Positions 16,638-25,955 of a stretch of DNA of 50,216 nt are shown here, one piece after another. This stretch comes from Rhodocyclaceae bacterium (GTDB lineage Bacteria > Pseudomonadota > Gammaproteobacteria > Burkholderiales > Rhodocyclaceae), in contig JAGRFX010000006.1 of the NCBI GenBank assembly GCA_020445805.1, forward strand, positions 1 through 50,216, written 5' to 3'. The notes beneath the pieces are model-generated. The model was not told where the DNA came from, made no database searches, and was given only the letters and a program-made list of their open reading frames with translations. How positions within the stretch are numbered: the first letter of the stretch is position 1; every line of letters starts with the position of its first letter. The translations under genes and the position numbers were made by a program.

Positions 16638-16730
16638 CGGACCCGCGTGTCCCGCATTCTTCTCCCCGTGCATGAAACTATCGTGAAAGGGTCGTATGCT
16701 CGCTCGCGCCACATCACAGCGGAGGCGGCC

Positions 16731-17462
16731 ATGGAAGTGACACGGGGCGCGGGCGTGGCGGTCTGGGCCCAGATCGCGGCGGCCCTGGAGGACGAGATCC
16801 GCCAGGGTCGCTTTGCGTCAGAGGCGCGGCTGCCCACGGAAGCCGGACTCGCGGAGCGCTTCGGCGTCAATCGCCACACGGTGCGCCGCGCCGTCAGCGT
16901 GCTCGCCCGGCGCGGCCTCGTCCGCATCGAGCAGGGCCGCGGCACCTTCGTCCAGCGACCGATCGACTACACGGTGGCGCGGCGCACGCGCTTCTCGGAA
17001 AACCTGGCGAGCGCGGGCCTGAGCTCGGCGGTGCGGCTGCTGAGCGCCGCCGTCATCGGCGCCGACGGCGCGGCCATGCGGGCGCTCGGACTGCCGGCCG
17101 GCACGCCGCTGGTCCAGGTCCGGTTGCTGGGACTGGGCGAGTCCCGTCCGGTGAATGTGGTCGACCACTGGCTGGCAGCCGATCGCTTCGGGGACCTGCC
17201 GGGACAGATCGAGGCGCAAGGCTCCATGAGTGCCGCGCTGGCCGCCTGCGGCGTGGCCGACTATGTGCGCGGCATGACCCGGGTCACCGCGATCCTGCCC
17301 GAGGAGGACGTGGCCCGCCTGCTGGACCAGACCCCCGAGCGGCCGCTGCTGCGGGTGGAGGCCCTCAACCTGGAGGGGGGCGACCGGCCGTTCCTGTTCT
17401 CGGTGGCGCTCTTCCCCGGGGACCGGGTGCAGCTGCAGTTCGATCCCTCCGGGCCGGGCTGA
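16731..17462 (+). CDS. phnF: Phosphonate metabolism transcriptional regulator PhnF (GntR/HutC family)
   Basis: A 243-residue regulator. The N-terminal winged helix (about residues 8-75) shows LPTEAGLAERFGVNRHTVRR and LVRIEQGRGTFV. The C-terminal UTRA effector domain (about 95-235) ends with RVEALNLEGGDRPFLFSV and so on. ATG 16731 is preceded by GGAGG (16721-16725), whereas the longer frame starting at 16599 adds residues without family match. Divergent from phnG and upstream of phnM2 and the DUF1045 gene, it most likely represses one or both sets. Confidence 0.88.
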   Translation: MEVTRGAGVAVWAQIAAALEDEIRQGRFASEARLPTEAGLAERFGVNRHTVRRAVSVLARRGLVRIEQGRGTFVQRPIDYTVARRTRFSENLASAGLSSAVRLLSAAVIGADGAAMRALGLPAGTPLVQVRLLGLGESRPVNVVDHWLAADRFGDLPGQIEAQGSMSAALAACGVADYVRGMTRVTAILPEEDVARLLDQTPERPLLRVEALNLEGGDRPFLFSVALFPGDRVQLQFDPSGPG

Positions 17463-17533
17463 GCCCGGCGGCGTGCACACGAATCTGTAAACCTCGCCGC
17501 TTAGGCTGCCCGGTTACGTCAAGGAGGTCAGGC

Positions 17534-18694
17534 ATGCGAAGTCATGGTGGCAGCGACGCGGTGCGGGAGGTTCGTGGCGGGCTGGTGCTCGGCGCGACAG
17601 GCGAGTGGGGACTCGAACCCCTGTGCATTGCGGAGGGTCGTTTTTCTGAGGCGGCCGGCGATGGGCGCATCCTCGATGCGCGAGGCTGCATGGTCCTGCC
17701 CGGCATCGTCGATTTCCATGGCGACGCCTTCGAGCGCCTGATCATGCCGCGCCCGCAGGTGAATATCCCGCTTGGCCTGGCCCTGGCCGAAGCGGATCGC
17801 CAGCTCGCGGCCAACGGCATCACGACCGCCTTCCACGGCATCACCTGTTCCTGGGAGGGCGGCCTGCGCGGGCGGGACAACGCCCGCAGGGTCATCGACG
17901 GGCTCCGAAGCATGAACGGTCATGCGTCGGTTTCCCACCAGATCCACCTGCGCTTCGAATGCCACGACCTGGAGTCCGAGGCCAGCGTCGGCCGCTGGCT
18001 CGCCGACGGCGACATCGACTTTCTGGCCTTCAACGAGCACCTGCCGGGCATGCGGCGCAAGCCGCACCGCCTGCGGGAGTACGCCGACCGCGCCGGCCTG
18101 AGCGAAGAGGCCTTCGTGGCGCGGCTCGAAGTCACCGCCAGCCGCGGCGATGCGGTGCCCCAGGCGGTGGCCCGACTGGCGGCGCTGGCGCGGGAGCATG
18201 GTGTCCCGATGGCGTCCCACGACGACGACAGCTGCGAGCGCCGCGACCACTTCGAGCGGCTGGGTTGCGGGGTGTCGGAGTTTCCGCTCAACGTGGCGGT
18301 GGCCCGGCGGGCCCGCGAGCGCGGCGCGGCCATCGTCTGCGGGGCGCCGAACGTGCTGCGCGGGGGCAGCCACGTGGGCGCGCCGAAGGCCGCCGACCTG
18401 GCCCTGGAGGGGCTCTGCGATGTGCTGGCCTCGGACTACTACTATCCGGCGCCGCTGGCCGCCGCGTTCCGCCTGGCCGGCGAGACGGGCATCGCGTTCC
18501 CGGTGGCCTGGGCGATGGTGTCGTCGAACCCGGCCCGGGCGGCCGGACTCGCCGATCGCGGCCGCATCGAATGCGGCGCGGTGGCCGACCTGATCCTGGT
18601 GGATGACCAGGACGACGACAGCCCCCGGGTGGTCGCCACCGTCTCGCGCGGTCGTCTGGTTTACCTGGCCCCCGGGGCCTCGCTGCATGACTGA
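17534..18694 (+). CDS. Second PhnM-like amidohydrolase
   Basis: A 386-residue paralogue of PhnM. The metal-binding HxD-type motif is GIVDFHGDAFER, and ASHDDD, GAPNVLRGGS and ASDYYYPA match the corresponding motifs in phnM. The two differ clearly: this copy has FHGDAFERLIMPRP where phnM has LHCDAIEKEAEPRA. The start is preceded by a near-perfect AAGGAGGT (17521-17528). It overlaps the DUF1045 gene by eight bases, so the two are co-translated. It could be a diphosphatase for a different phosphonate intermediate, or a back-up enzyme; the sequence does not decide. Confidence 0.85.
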   Translation: MRSHGGSDAVREVRGGLVLGATGEWGLEPLCIAEGRFSEAAGDGRILDARGCMVLPGIVDFHGDAFERLIMPRPQVNIPLGLALAEADRQLAANGITTAFHGITCSWEGGLRGRDNARRVIDGLRSMNGHASVSHQIHLRFECHDLESEASVGRWLADGDIDFLAFNEHLPGMRRKPHRLREYADRAGLSEEAFVARLEVTASRGDAVPQAVARLAALAREHGVPMASHDDDSCERRDHFERLGCGVSEFPLNVAVARRARERGAAIVCGAPNVLRGGSHVGAPKAADLALEGLCDVLASDYYYPAPLAAAFRLAGETGIAFPVAWAMVSSNPARAAGLADRGRIECGAVADLILVDDQDDDSPRVVATVSRGRLVYLAPGASLHD

Positions 18695-19406
18695 GCCGGC
18701 GCCGCGCTTTGCCCTCTATTGGGCGCCGGAAGCCGGCACCCCGCTGGATCGCCTGGGGAGCACCTGGCTGGGCCGCGATGCCCGCACGGGCGCGCTGCTG
18801 CGTCAGCCCATGGTGCCCGGCGTGTCCTCATCGGTGATCCGGGAGATCACCGCCTCACCCCGCCGCTACGGCCTGCACGCCACCCTGCGCGCCCCGTTCC
18901 GGCTGGCACCCGGCTGCGATCCGGCGCGTCTCGAGCGGTCGATCCAGAGCCTGGCCTCGGTCCAGCGCCCCTTCGTGACCCGACTCGCCGTGGGCGAGCT
19001 GCGGGACTTCGTCGCGCTCCTGCCGCTCAACGGCCACGGGGCCCTGACGGCGCTGGAGCGGGACTGCGTCGAAGCCATGGCGGGACTCGCCCAGGCGCCC
19101 GGCGCTGAGGAGCGGGCCCGGCGGCTGGCCGGCGGGCTCAACGACCGGCAGAAGGCGCTCCTGGAGGCCCACGGCTACCCCTTCGTCCTCGATGAGTTCC
19201 GTTTCCACCTCAGCCTGTGCGGGCGGATCCAGGGTGCGCTGCGTGAGCGGGTGGGCGGCTGGCTCGCAGAGGCCCTGTCCGCGGCGCGGGTGGACGAGGT
19301 GGAGGTGGCCGCGCTGGGGCTTTTCGTCGAAGCTGCGCCCGGTGCGCCGCTCCGGCACGTGGCCCGCTTCGGCTTCGACGGATCGGTGCTCCGCTTCGGC
19401 GCTTGA
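18687..19406 (+). CDS. DUF1045 phosphonate metabolism protein (2H phosphoesterase-like)
   Basis: A 239-residue protein of the DUF1045 family, known from phosphonate operons. Two HxT/S motifs characteristic of 2H phosphoesterases are visible: LHATLRAPF near residue 70 and FHLSLCGRI near residue 175. ATG 18687 begins inside the preceding PhnM-like gene (eight-base overlap) and fits the start TEPAPRFALYWAP. Enzymes with this fold open cyclic phosphates. As the cluster lacks phnP, which opens the cyclic ribose phosphate left by C-P lyase, this protein is a fair candidate for that step. That role is inference. Confidence 0.85.
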   Translation: MTEPAPRFALYWAPEAGTPLDRLGSTWLGRDARTGALLRQPMVPGVSSSVIREITASPRRYGLHATLRAPFRLAPGCDPARLERSIQSLASVQRPFVTRLAVGELRDFVALLPLNGHGALTALERDCVEAMAGLAQAPGAEERARRLAGGLNDRQKALLEAHGYPFVLDEFRFHLSLCGRIQGALRERVGGWLAEALSAARVDEVEVAALGLFVEAAPGAPLRHVARFGFDGSVLRFGA

Positions 19407-19419
19407 GCCGGCGGTCGCC

Positions 19420-20067
19420 TCAGGCGCTTGCCCCGGCCCGCCTCAGCAGGGTGCGCAGGTCGGTCAGTTCGTGCCGCCGTTCACGCAGCTCCTCGTCGCT
19501 CCAGTCCCACCAGGCCACGCGCTCGATGGCCTCGGCAACGGCCTGGGGAAAGCGGCGGCGGATCGGCCGCGCCGGATTGCCGGCGACGATGGTGTAGGCC
19601 GGCACGTCGCGGGTCACCACGCTGCCGCCGCCGATGACGGCACCATTGCCGATCCGCAGCCCGGGCATGATCAGGCTGCCATGACCGATCCACACGTCGT
19701 GGCCGATGCGGACCCGCTGGAGGGCGCGCCAGTGGAACAGGTCCGGGTCGTCGGGCCCGTGGCCGTAGAGGCTGCCCCGGTACAGGAGGTGATGCTGGCA
19801 GGGGCGTTCCATGGGGTGGAAGCCCGGGTTGATGCGGACCATCGAAGCGATGTTGGCGAACTTGCCGACGTCCGTGTGGGCCACGTCGCAGAGACGGTCG
19901 AAATAGCTGTAGTCGTCCACCGAACAGTCGTCCAGTCGGCAGCCCGAGCCGACCTCGTTGTAGCGGCCGAAGCGGGTGTCCTGCACGGTGGCGTCGTCGG
20001 CGATGCTCGGCGCGTCGCCCAGCATGGCCTTGCGGACGACGTTGTGGGCGGCCACGAAATGGGTCAT
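19420..20067 (-). CDS. Hexapeptide-repeat acetyltransferase of phosphonate clusters
   Basis: A 215-residue left-handed beta-helix transferase resembling chloramphenicol/xenobiotic acetyltransferases. Hexapeptide turns are visible from about residue 15 to 170 ([20 protein letters not shown], then [20 protein letters not shown], then [20 protein letters not shown]). Proteins of this type recur beside phn genes. Its start overlaps the stop of the GNAT gene by four bases, and it converges with DUF1045, 13 bases away. The substrate is unknown; an amino- or hydroxyl-bearing phosphonate is the contextual guess. Confidence 0.8.
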   Translation of the reverse strand: MTHFVAAHNVVRKAMLGDAPSIADDATVQDTRFGRYNEVGSGCRLDDCSVDDYSYFDRLCDVAHTDVGKFANIASMVRINPGFHPMERPCQHHLLYRGSLYGHGPDDPDLFHWRALQRVRIGHDVWIGHGSLIMPGLRIGNGAVIGGGSVVTRDVPAYTIVAGNPARPIRRRFPQAVAEAIERVAWWDWSDEELRERRHELTDLRTLLRRAGASA

Positions 20068-20516
20068 GGGTGGATTCCGGTGGCAATGCTGAAGCTGAGG
20101 CCGTGCTGCTCAAAGCCCAGCGCGCGGTAGAAGTCATGGGCGCCGGTGCGGCGCTGGTTGCTGGAGAGAGCCAGCTTGTAGGCGCCCTGGTCGGCGGCCA
20201 GTTGCAGGGCGGCGGCCATCATGGCGCGGCCGATGCCCTGGCCCCGTCGCTCGTGCGCGACCACCACGGCATCCACGATGGCCTCGCGCCTGGCGTGGCG
20301 CGACAGCACGGGAAAGACGAGCATCGACAGGGTCCCGACGACCGTCTCGCCGCGCTCGGCGACGAAGCAGCGATAGCCCGGGAAGGCCTGCATCGCGGCC
20401 AGCGTCGCCTCGGCGGTGGCGGGCTCCACGGGCGGGCCCTCGTCCAGTTCGCCCAGCAGCCGGCAAAGGACGGGCAGGTCGGCGGGCTGCAGCGGCCGCA
20501 GCGCCACGGCGCTCAT
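20064..20516 (-). CDS. phnO: GNAT acetyltransferase, probable PhnO-type
   Basis: A 150-residue GNAT enzyme with the acetyl-CoA loop [19 protein letters not shown] (about residues 90-108) and the late motif [20 protein letters not shown]. The latter closely follows the corresponding part of E. coli PhnO (aminoalkylphosphonate N-acetyltransferase). The start is set by a four-base overlap with the phnE stop. Position in the operon and length support PhnO; a different small-molecule acetyltransferase remains possible. Confidence 0.65.
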   Translation of the reverse strand: MSAVALRPLQPADLPVLCRLLGELDEGPPVEPATAEATLAAMQAFPGYRCFVAERGETVVGTLSMLVFPVLSRHARREAIVDAVVVAHERRGQGIGRAMMAAALQLAADQGAYKLALSSNQRRTGAHDFYRALGFEQHGLSFSIATGIHP

Positions 20517-21304
20517 ATCAGGGTCTTGCGGATGGCGGCCGAGGCCAGATCGATGGCGGTCACGAAGACCACGATGATCAGCATCACCGCCGCGGTCTGG
20601 GCGTACTCGAAGCTGCGGATCACCTCGAAGAGGATCACCCCGATGCCGCCGGCACCGACCATGCCCACCACCGAGGCCGAGCGAACGTTGGACTCGAAGC
20701 GGTAGAGGGAATAGGAGACCCAGAGGGGCATGACCTGGGGGATCACGCCGTAGGCGATCTCCTCGAGGACATTGGCGCCGGTGGCCCGGATGCCTTCGAC
20801 GGGGCGCGGATCGATGGCCTCGACGGCCTCCGAGAACAGCTTGGCCAGGATGCCGGTGGTATGGACCCAGAGCGCCAGCACGCCGGCGAAGGGTCCGAGG
20901 CCCACGGCGACGATGAAGAGCATCGCGAACACCATCTCGTTGATGGCGCGGGCTGCATCCATCAGGCGCCGGACCGGCTGGTGGATCCAGGTCGGTGCGA
21001 TGTTGGCGGAGCTCAGCAGGCCGAAGGGCACCGCGCAGACCACCGCCAGGGCGGTGCCCCACAGGGCGATCTGGACCGTGACGAGCATCTCCGTCACGTA
21101 GTCCTTCCAGTGGCGGAAGTCGGGCGGGAAGAACTCGCTGGCGTATTCGGCCATGTTGGCCGAGTCCGCGAAGAGGTCGCCGGGTCGCATGTCGGCGCCT
21201 TCCCAGGAGCCGGCCAGCGCGGCCAGCAGCAGGCCCCACATCAGCAGGCTGGAGAGCGTTCGGCGGCGGCCGGGAGGGGCGTTCGGGGAGAGGGCAGCGT
21301 CCAC
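20513..21304 (-). CDS. phnE: Phosphonate ABC transporter permease
   Basis: A 263-residue inner-membrane permease with about six hydrophobic helices. The permease loop is [23 protein letters not shown], followed by [17 protein letters not shown], both hallmarks of PhnE. The start at 21304 is a GTG, with only a weak ribosome site; translation may depend on a hairpin just upstream (21337-21360). The C-terminal residues [10 protein letters not shown] end in a TGA that overlaps the next gene. Confidence 0.92.
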   Translation of the reverse strand: MDAALSPNAPPGRRRTLSSLLMWGLLLAALAGSWEGADMRPGDLFADSANMAEYASEFFPPDFRHWKDYVTEMLVTVQIALWGTALAVVCAVPFGLLSSANIAPTWIHQPVRRLMDAARAINEMVFAMLFIVAVGLGPFAGVLALWVHTTGILAKLFSEAVEAIDPRPVEGIRATGANVLEEIAYGVIPQVMPLWVSYSLYRFESNVRSASVVGMVGAGGIGVILFEVIRSFEYAQTAAVMLIIVVFVTAIDLASAAIRKTLI

Positions 21305-21336
21305 GGTCGATGGCCTGGAAACGGGGTGGATTGCGG

Positions 21337-21360
21337 GCGCGGCGCCCGCAGGCGCCGCGC
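21337..21360 (-). promoter_or_regulatory. Strong stem-loop between phnD and phnE
   Basis: GCGCGGCGCC (21337-21346) pairs perfectly over ten bases with 21351-21360 around the loop CGCA. It follows the phnD stop (21381) and precedes phnE. Hairpins after binding-protein genes often protect the upstream mRNA and give the binding protein in excess. No T run follows, so it is unlikely to be a full terminator. Confidence 0.6.
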
Positions 21361-21380
21361 GGCGAGACAGCCGGCGCTGC

Positions 21381-22358
21381 TTAGTGGGCGGCGGCGAGCT
21401 GGGTGTTGAGGTCGGCGAGCTGCTTGTCGAGCTCGGCGAGCTTGGCCTGCTTGTCGGCGGCGGAGAGCGTGGTGTCGGCCTCGAGCTGGAGCTTCTGCTT
21501 GGCCAGGATCAGCTGGCGGATCGGAATCAGCTGGGCGTTCGACGAATCCTTGAAGGCGCCGAAGGTCAGCTTGTTCAGGCGGGCCAGCTGGGCCTTGGCG
21601 AGATCGCTGTCGCCCTGCCCGTAGGACAGCAGGAAGGCCTTGATCTTCTGCTTCTTGGCGCTGTCGAGGTCGGCGCGCCAGACCATCGGGTCGGCCGGGA
21701 TCAGGGGCGACTTCCAGATCACGCGGACCTCGGCGGCCTTCTCGGGCGAACGCTTGGTGAACTTCTCGAGGGCCTCGGTGTTGTTGGTCGCCACGTCCAC
21801 CTGGCCGCTGGCCACGGCCATCAGGTTGGCCTCGTGGTTGGCGGGGCGCGCGGTCTTGAAGGCCGTGCGCGGATCGACGCCATTCTTGGCGAACACGTAG
21901 TAGCCCGGGACGGCGGTGCCCGAGGTCGAGTTGGGATCGCCGAGGCCGAAGTTAATGGACTTGGCGTTCTTCAGCACGTCGTCGACGGAATGATAGGGGC
22001 TGTCCTTGTGGGTGATCAGCAGCGACCAGTAGCCCGGCGAGCCGTCCGCGTAGGTGGTCTGGGCGAAGACTTCGCCGCCGGCGCGATCCACCGCCTCGAT
22101 GCCGGACTTGTTGCCCATCCAGGCCACGTCCACCTTCTTGAAGCGCATGGCCTCGATGATGCCGGCGTAGTCGGTGGCGAAGTAGGCCTTCACCTCGTAG
22201 CCGGTGGCCTGGGACATCTCCTCGAGAATCGGTGCCCAGTCGGCCTTGAGGTGGGCGGCGGATTCGGTCGAGATGATGCCGAAGTTGACGGGTTCGGCCG
22301 CCTGGCCGAGCGAGCAGGCCAGCGCGGCGAGCGTGCCGGTGAGGAATTTGCGAAGCAT
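21381..22358 (-). CDS. phnD: Phosphonate ABC transporter periplasmic binding protein
   Basis: A 325-residue protein with a Sec signal ([20 protein letters not shown], cleaved near AEPVNFG). The PhnD/PhoD-like substrate-binding fold is shown by [62 protein letters not shown] and [15 protein letters not shown]. The C-terminal 40 residues (from KQKLQLEAD on) form a charged helix, slightly longer than usual. It is the second gene of phnCDE. Confidence 0.93.
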   Translation of the reverse strand: MLRKFLTGTLAALACSLGQAAEPVNFGIISTESAAHLKADWAPILEEMSQATGYEVKAYFATDYAGIIEAMRFKKVDVAWMGNKSGIEAVDRAGGEVFAQTTYADGSPGYWSLLITHKDSPYHSVDDVLKNAKSINFGLGDPNSTSGTAVPGYYVFAKNGVDPRTAFKTARPANHEANLMAVASGQVDVATNNTEALEKFTKRSPEKAAEVRVIWKSPLIPADPMVWRADLDSAKKQKIKAFLLSYGQGDSDLAKAQLARLNKLTFGAFKDSSNAQLIPIRQLILAKQKLQLEADTTLSAADKQAKLAELDKQLADLNTQLAAAH

Positions 22359-22387
22359 GTGGGACTCCTGTAGCGGTTGCTGGGGGG

Positions 22388-23212
22388 TCAGGCGGCTGCC
22401 TGGATGGCTGCGGGCTCCCGGCGTTCCGGAAGCGCCGCGGGGGAGGCAAATGCGGTCTCGGGGTCGCCCCCGTAGAGTTCGGCCAGGAAGCCCTCGTCGA
22501 GCTGTGTGGGCAGCCCGTCGAAGACGATCCGGCCTTGGCGCATGGCGATCACGCGGTCGCAGTAGCGGATGGCGGTGTCCACCTGGTGCAGCGACACCAG
22601 CACCGTGCGCCCCTGCTCACGATTGATCCGCGAGAGGATCTCCATGACCTTGCGGGAAGATTCCGGATCCAGGGAGGCGATGGGTTCGTCGGCGAGGACG
22701 ATGCGGGCGTCCTGGACCAGGGCGCGGGCAATGGCGGCCCGCTGCTGCTGCCCGCCGGAAAGGGTGGATGCCCGTTGAAAGGCATAGTCGTCTATACCAA
22801 CCTGGGCGAGCGCAGCCATGCCGGCCGCTCTTTCATCCGCGGTGAACCAGCGCAGCAGCGCGCGGCTGGTGGGGATACGGTAGAGGTGGCCGGCCAGCAC
22901 ATTGGTGAGCAGGCTCAGGCGACCCACCAGGTTGAACTGCTGGAACACGAAGCCCACGTGGGAGCGGGCGCGGCGGATGTGGCGGGCGAGCCGCCCGTCG
23001 CGCTGGATCAGTTCGCCGAGGAGCTGGACCTCGCTGCCGTCCCGGTCGCCCTCGACGAAGCCGGCCAGGTGGCGCAGCAGCGTGGACTTGCCGGAGCCGC
23101 TGGGGCCGATCAGGGCGACCATCTCGCCGCCCCTCAGTTCGAGGTTGATGTCGTGCAGGGCACGCCGTCCCGCGAAGGTCTTGTTCAGTCCGCGAACACT
23201 GATGGCATGCAT
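22388..23212 (-). CDS. phnC: Phosphonate ABC transporter ATP-binding protein
   Basis: A 274-residue ATPase: Walker [10 protein letters not shown], signature [13 protein letters not shown], Walker B RIVLADEP, switch His in SLHQVDTA. The PhnC-specific [21 protein letters not shown] segment is present. ATG 23212 is chosen over one 14 codons earlier because GGAG lies just before it and the domain begins at once (HAISVRGLN). It is the first gene of the transporter operon. A GTCTATAC sequence inside the gene (22790-22797) matches the HutC operator core exactly, perhaps by chance. Confidence 0.92.
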   Translation of the reverse strand: MHAISVRGLNKTFAGRRALHDINLELRGGEMVALIGPSGSGKSTLLRHLAGFVEGDRDGSEVQLLGELIQRDGRLARHIRRARSHVGFVFQQFNLVGRLSLLTNVLAGHLYRIPTSRALLRWFTADERAAGMAALAQVGIDDYAFQRASTLSGGQQQRAAIARALVQDARIVLADEPIASLDPESSRKVMEILSRINREQGRTVLVSLHQVDTAIRYCDRVIAMRQGRIVFDGLPTQLDEGFLAELYGGDPETAFASPAALPERREPAAIQAAA

Positions 23213-23310
23213 GGGCGATCTCCACGTCGCGTCGAGTGCAGGCATGGTAGGCACCCGTCGTTAAGCTCTGGTTGCGGAAATGCGAAGGTTCTGTTCGCGT
23301 CCGGACACCG

Positions 23311-23340
23311 CGCCCCCCCGCGGCCCCGTTGGCGGGGGCG
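23311..23340 (-). terminator. Possible terminator after the metallophosphoesterase gene
   Basis: CGCCCCC (23311-23317) pairs with GGGGGCG (23334-23340) around a 16-base loop, 23 bases past the phosphoesterase stop codon. It lacks a T run. It would separate that gene from phnC. Confidence 0.25.
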
Positions 23341-23362
23341 GCTCGGGGGCGCGGCGGCCGGA

Positions 23363-24415
23363 TCAGCGCGCGAAGGCGTTGGCCGGCACCAGGTGCGGCC
23401 GCATGCCGAAGACGTTGGGGTCGCGCGGGTCGACGGTCACCTCGACCCAGTGAACGTACTGGGAGCCGAAGTTCTCGAAGCGGAAGACGTTCTCCAGCAC
23501 CTCTTCACCGCCATCGGCGGTCGGCGCGCGCAGGGGCATGTCCATGCGGAAGGTGTGGCTGTCGCCGTGGGCGATGACCACCGGGCGCGCGAACACCACC
23601 GCGCGGGTGGCGATGCGTTCGAGGATGGCGTCGAAGCCGGCCCGCTCCGGATCGCCGGCCGGCAGCTCGAAGTTCGGATTGGCCTGCATGGCCACCAGCA
23701 CGCCGGCCGCATCGCTGGCTTCCGCGGTGTCGAAGATCGTGTCGATCCAGGCCAGCGCGGCCGCTTCCCGTGCCGCGACCTCGGCGATGCGGTCCGGGCG
23801 CGGATTGGCCACCGTGTCGGTCGGATCGATCTGGTTCCAGGGGGCCAGGTTGTTGTTGCTGCCGACCACGTGGATGGTGCCCATCACGGCGCCGGCGAAG
23901 TGCCACAGCTGGTTCTCGACGAAGGTCTCGAATCCGGGCACGTCGGCCTGCGTCGTCACGCGGGCCGGATGCGTGCCGGTGGTCATGCCCGGCTGGGGGT
24001 AGAACAGGGTGCGCAGATGGTCGAGCCGCTCCAGCGGTAGGTAGTTGCCGTTGGAATTGCGGTGGCAGTCGGTCCACTCGTTGTCGCCCGGCGTGTAGAT
24101 GAAGGGGCGGTCGAAACGCTGGAACTGGTCGAATCGGTGCTGCAGCAGGGCGTCGTCGCAGCGCTCGCTGCCGGCCTTGATATCGCCGGTGTGGAGGACG
24201 AAGCGGATGCTGCGGTCGGCGTTGATCTCGTCGATGACGCGATCGAACTGGGGCTCGCGCTCGGTGCCGTACGGGGTGTCGCCGATCAGGGCGAATGCGC
24301 CGACGCGCTGATTGTCGCGGAAGGTCCGCTCGCCATTGTCGGCATGGGCGGACGCAAGGCTCGCACAGGCGAGGAGGGTGGCTGCCGCGAGGCGCGGCAG
24401 AGTCATCTGGGTCAT
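23363..24415 (-). CDS. Exported calcineurin-like metallophosphoesterase
   Basis: A 350-residue predicted periplasmic or secreted enzyme. The signal peptide is MTQMTLPRLAAATLLACASL with cleavage after SAHA. Metal-binding blocks follow in the expected order: FALIGDTPYG, VLHTGDIKAG, YTPGDNEWTD and IAHGDSHTF. ATG 24415 carries the signal peptide and a GGAG site. Calcineurin-like enzymes of this layout release phosphate from esters outside the cytoplasm. The upstream region shares a 13-base element with the next exported phosphodiesterase gene. Confidence 0.85.
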   Translation of the reverse strand: MTQMTLPRLAAATLLACASLASAHADNGERTFRDNQRVGAFALIGDTPYGTEREPQFDRVIDEINADRSIRFVLHTGDIKAGSERCDDALLQHRFDQFQRFDRPFIYTPGDNEWTDCHRNSNGNYLPLERLDHLRTLFYPQPGMTTGTHPARVTTQADVPGFETFVENQLWHFAGAVMGTIHVVGSNNNLAPWNQIDPTDTVANPRPDRIAEVAAREAAALAWIDTIFDTAEASDAAGVLVAMQANPNFELPAGDPERAGFDAILERIATRAVVFARPVVIAHGDSHTFRMDMPLRAPTADGGEEVLENVFRFENFGSQYVHWVEVTVDPRDPNVFGMRPHLVPANAFAR

Positions 24416-24478
24416 GGGGGCTCCGGTCGAAGGGGTATGACGCGGCGCACCCGCGCGCCCGCCATCCCGGCACTGTGG

Positions 24479-24491
24479 GCCGCCAACATTG
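24479..24491 (-). promoter_or_regulatory. Shared upstream element, copy A (CAATGTTGGCGGC)
   Basis: On the minus strand, 64-76 bases before the phosphoesterase start codon. It matches copy B at 25956-25968 in 12 of 13 bases. The function is unknown; a common regulator of the two exported phosphoesterases would explain it. Confidence 0.35.
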
Positions 24492-24594
24492 AAAGCAGAT
24501 GTCACCTGTTTGACGATTCGCGCTTTTGCGCAAAGTCCCGCCAGCCGCAGCTCGGAGCCCAGCGGCGGGCGGGCGCCTGCACACAGGAGAGGGC

Positions 24595-25878
24595 TTACAG
24601 GCCCATGCAGTTGGCGTAGTAGGTGGTGGTGGCCGGCCAGTCCGAGAACACGCCCAGCACGCCGATCTCGCGGCCCAGCACGTCGAGGACGCGCATGGTG
24701 TCGCCTTCGCGGGTCACGGCGTCGTCATAGCTCTGGTAGTAGAAGCCGTTGTTGCCGTCGGCCAGGATGCCCGAGCGCTCGAGGGTCCAGGTGATGATGT
24801 CGAGGCCGGCGGCCGCGGCGTCCAGGGCGGCCTGGGAGGGCACGATGTTGCCGGCGCCGTCGGAGGCCAGCAGCGCGAAGATGGGCGGCGCCCAGATGTT
24901 GATGCCGTCCGCCTTGTAGCTGGCAAGTTCTGCCGCGTCGGGCAGCTCGGCCACGGTGTTGGCGTCATCGAGGTAAACCGCCTGGGCACCGAAGGCCGGT
25001 TCGTGGGCGATCCAGTACAGCACGTCGTCCTTGTTGAAGGACTGGGCGAAGACCTTGCGGGCCGAAACGCCGGCGGCGTGGTACTCGTCGATCATCTTCT
25101 GGGCGTAGGCCTCCTGGCTCATGCCGTTGAAGGGCATCGTGACGCTCGGGATCTTCAGCTCGGGGGTCATCTTCACGCCGAGGGACTGGAACAGGGCGAT
25201 GCTCTCCGCATGCGTCATCAGCGTGCCGCTGGTGGGGCCCGAATAGAGGTCGGTGCGGAAGTTGGCCGTGCCGCCCATGTATTCGGCGACGGTCGTCGCG
25301 CGCGGATTCGAGGCATCCATCTTGCCGCGCAGCTGTTTGAACTCGGCGAGCGTGATGTCGGAGGTGCGGCACTCGGCGCGGGCCGGCGTGAGGAGCGTCC
25401 CGTCGGCATTGAAGGTGGCCGGCACGAAGGGCTGGGTGCACTTGGCCGCCAGCTCGGGGATCGCCAGGATGTTGGTGGTGGTGTGGAGGTCGTTCTGGGC
25501 GTGGCGGCAGACCAGCTCGAGATCCTGGGTGAAGGTCACGTCGCACTCGATGATGCCGGCGCCCATGCGGGCCGCGGCCATGTAGGACTCCCGCGTGTGC
25601 TCGGGGAACTGCAGCGCCGCACCGCGGTGTCCGATCGAGAAGTCGCTGGGGTGGAATTCGCGCTTGCCGCAGGCCAGCAGCGTGTCCTTGAGATCGCTGT
25701 CGGCCATGTCGTCCACCAGGAAGTAGGGGCGCGGTCCGAGCTCGACGTTGCGGGTGTTGAGGTCGCGGGCGCGATGGGCGTGGTCGTCGTCGCGGCCGTG
25801 GTCGCGGTCGGCAGCGGCGGGTCCTGCGAGCAGCGAGGCGGTGGCGGCAACAACGGCCACCAGGATGGATCTGCGCAT
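24595..25878 (-). CDS. Exported glycerophosphodiester phosphodiesterase
   Basis: A 427-residue protein with a signal peptide ([19 protein letters not shown], cleaved near PAAADRD). The GDPD fold is shown by [18 protein letters not shown] (the His-Arg pair and the Glu), [20 protein letters not shown] (acidic metal ligands) and DLHTTTNI. The C-terminal region ([11 protein letters not shown]) completes the barrel. It cleaves glycerophosphodiesters from lipids to glycerol 3-phosphate and an alcohol. ATG 25878 has AGGAGA upstream and begins the signal; the frame extends further but only into the leader. The large lineage-typical insertions ([15 protein letters not shown]) after the signal are His/Asp-rich. 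Confidence 0.88.
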   Translation of the reverse strand: MRRSILVAVVAATASLLAGPAAADRDHGRDDDHAHRARDLNTRNVELGPRPYFLVDDMADSDLKDTLLACGKREFHPSDFSIGHRGAALQFPEHTRESYMAAARMGAGIIECDVTFTQDLELVCRHAQNDLHTTTNILAIPELAAKCTQPFVPATFNADGTLLTPARAECRTSDITLAEFKQLRGKMDASNPRATTVAEYMGGTANFRTDLYSGPTSGTLMTHAESIALFQSLGVKMTPELKIPSVTMPFNGMSQEAYAQKMIDEYHAAGVSARKVFAQSFNKDDVLYWIAHEPAFGAQAVYLDDANTVAELPDAAELASYKADGINIWAPPIFALLASDGAGNIVPSQAALDAAAAGLDIITWTLERSGILADGNNGFYYQSYDDAVTREGDTMRVLDVLGREIGVLGVFSDWPATTTYYANCMGL

Positions 25879-25917
25879 CGGGAAAGTCTCCTGTCTTGGG
25901 GGGGCGTTCTGAGCTTG

Positions 25918-25943
25918 TCGGCTGCACAGGGGCGTGCAGCCGA
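25918..25943 (-). promoter_or_regulatory. Perfect inverted repeat in the phosphodiesterase leader
   Basis: TCGGCTGCAC (25918-25927) is complementary to GTGCAGCCGA (25934-25943) across six bases. It lies about 40-65 bases before the start codon. It can be an operator on DNA or a stable hairpin in the mRNA. Confidence 0.5.
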
Positions 25944-25955
25944 CCTGCAGCCTAT

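Noticed and set aside
16678-16695. Pho-box-like sequence before phnF, and similar ones near 24495-24515, 25960-25980 and 29142-29159
   Set aside because: Only 9-10 of 14 conserved positions agree with the E. coli box, which is expected by chance when several short regions are scanned. A PhoB matrix scan from close relatives would decide.
22790-22797. GTCTATAC as a functional PhnF operator
   Set aside because: It lies within the coding sequence of phnC and may be chance; kept only as a note.
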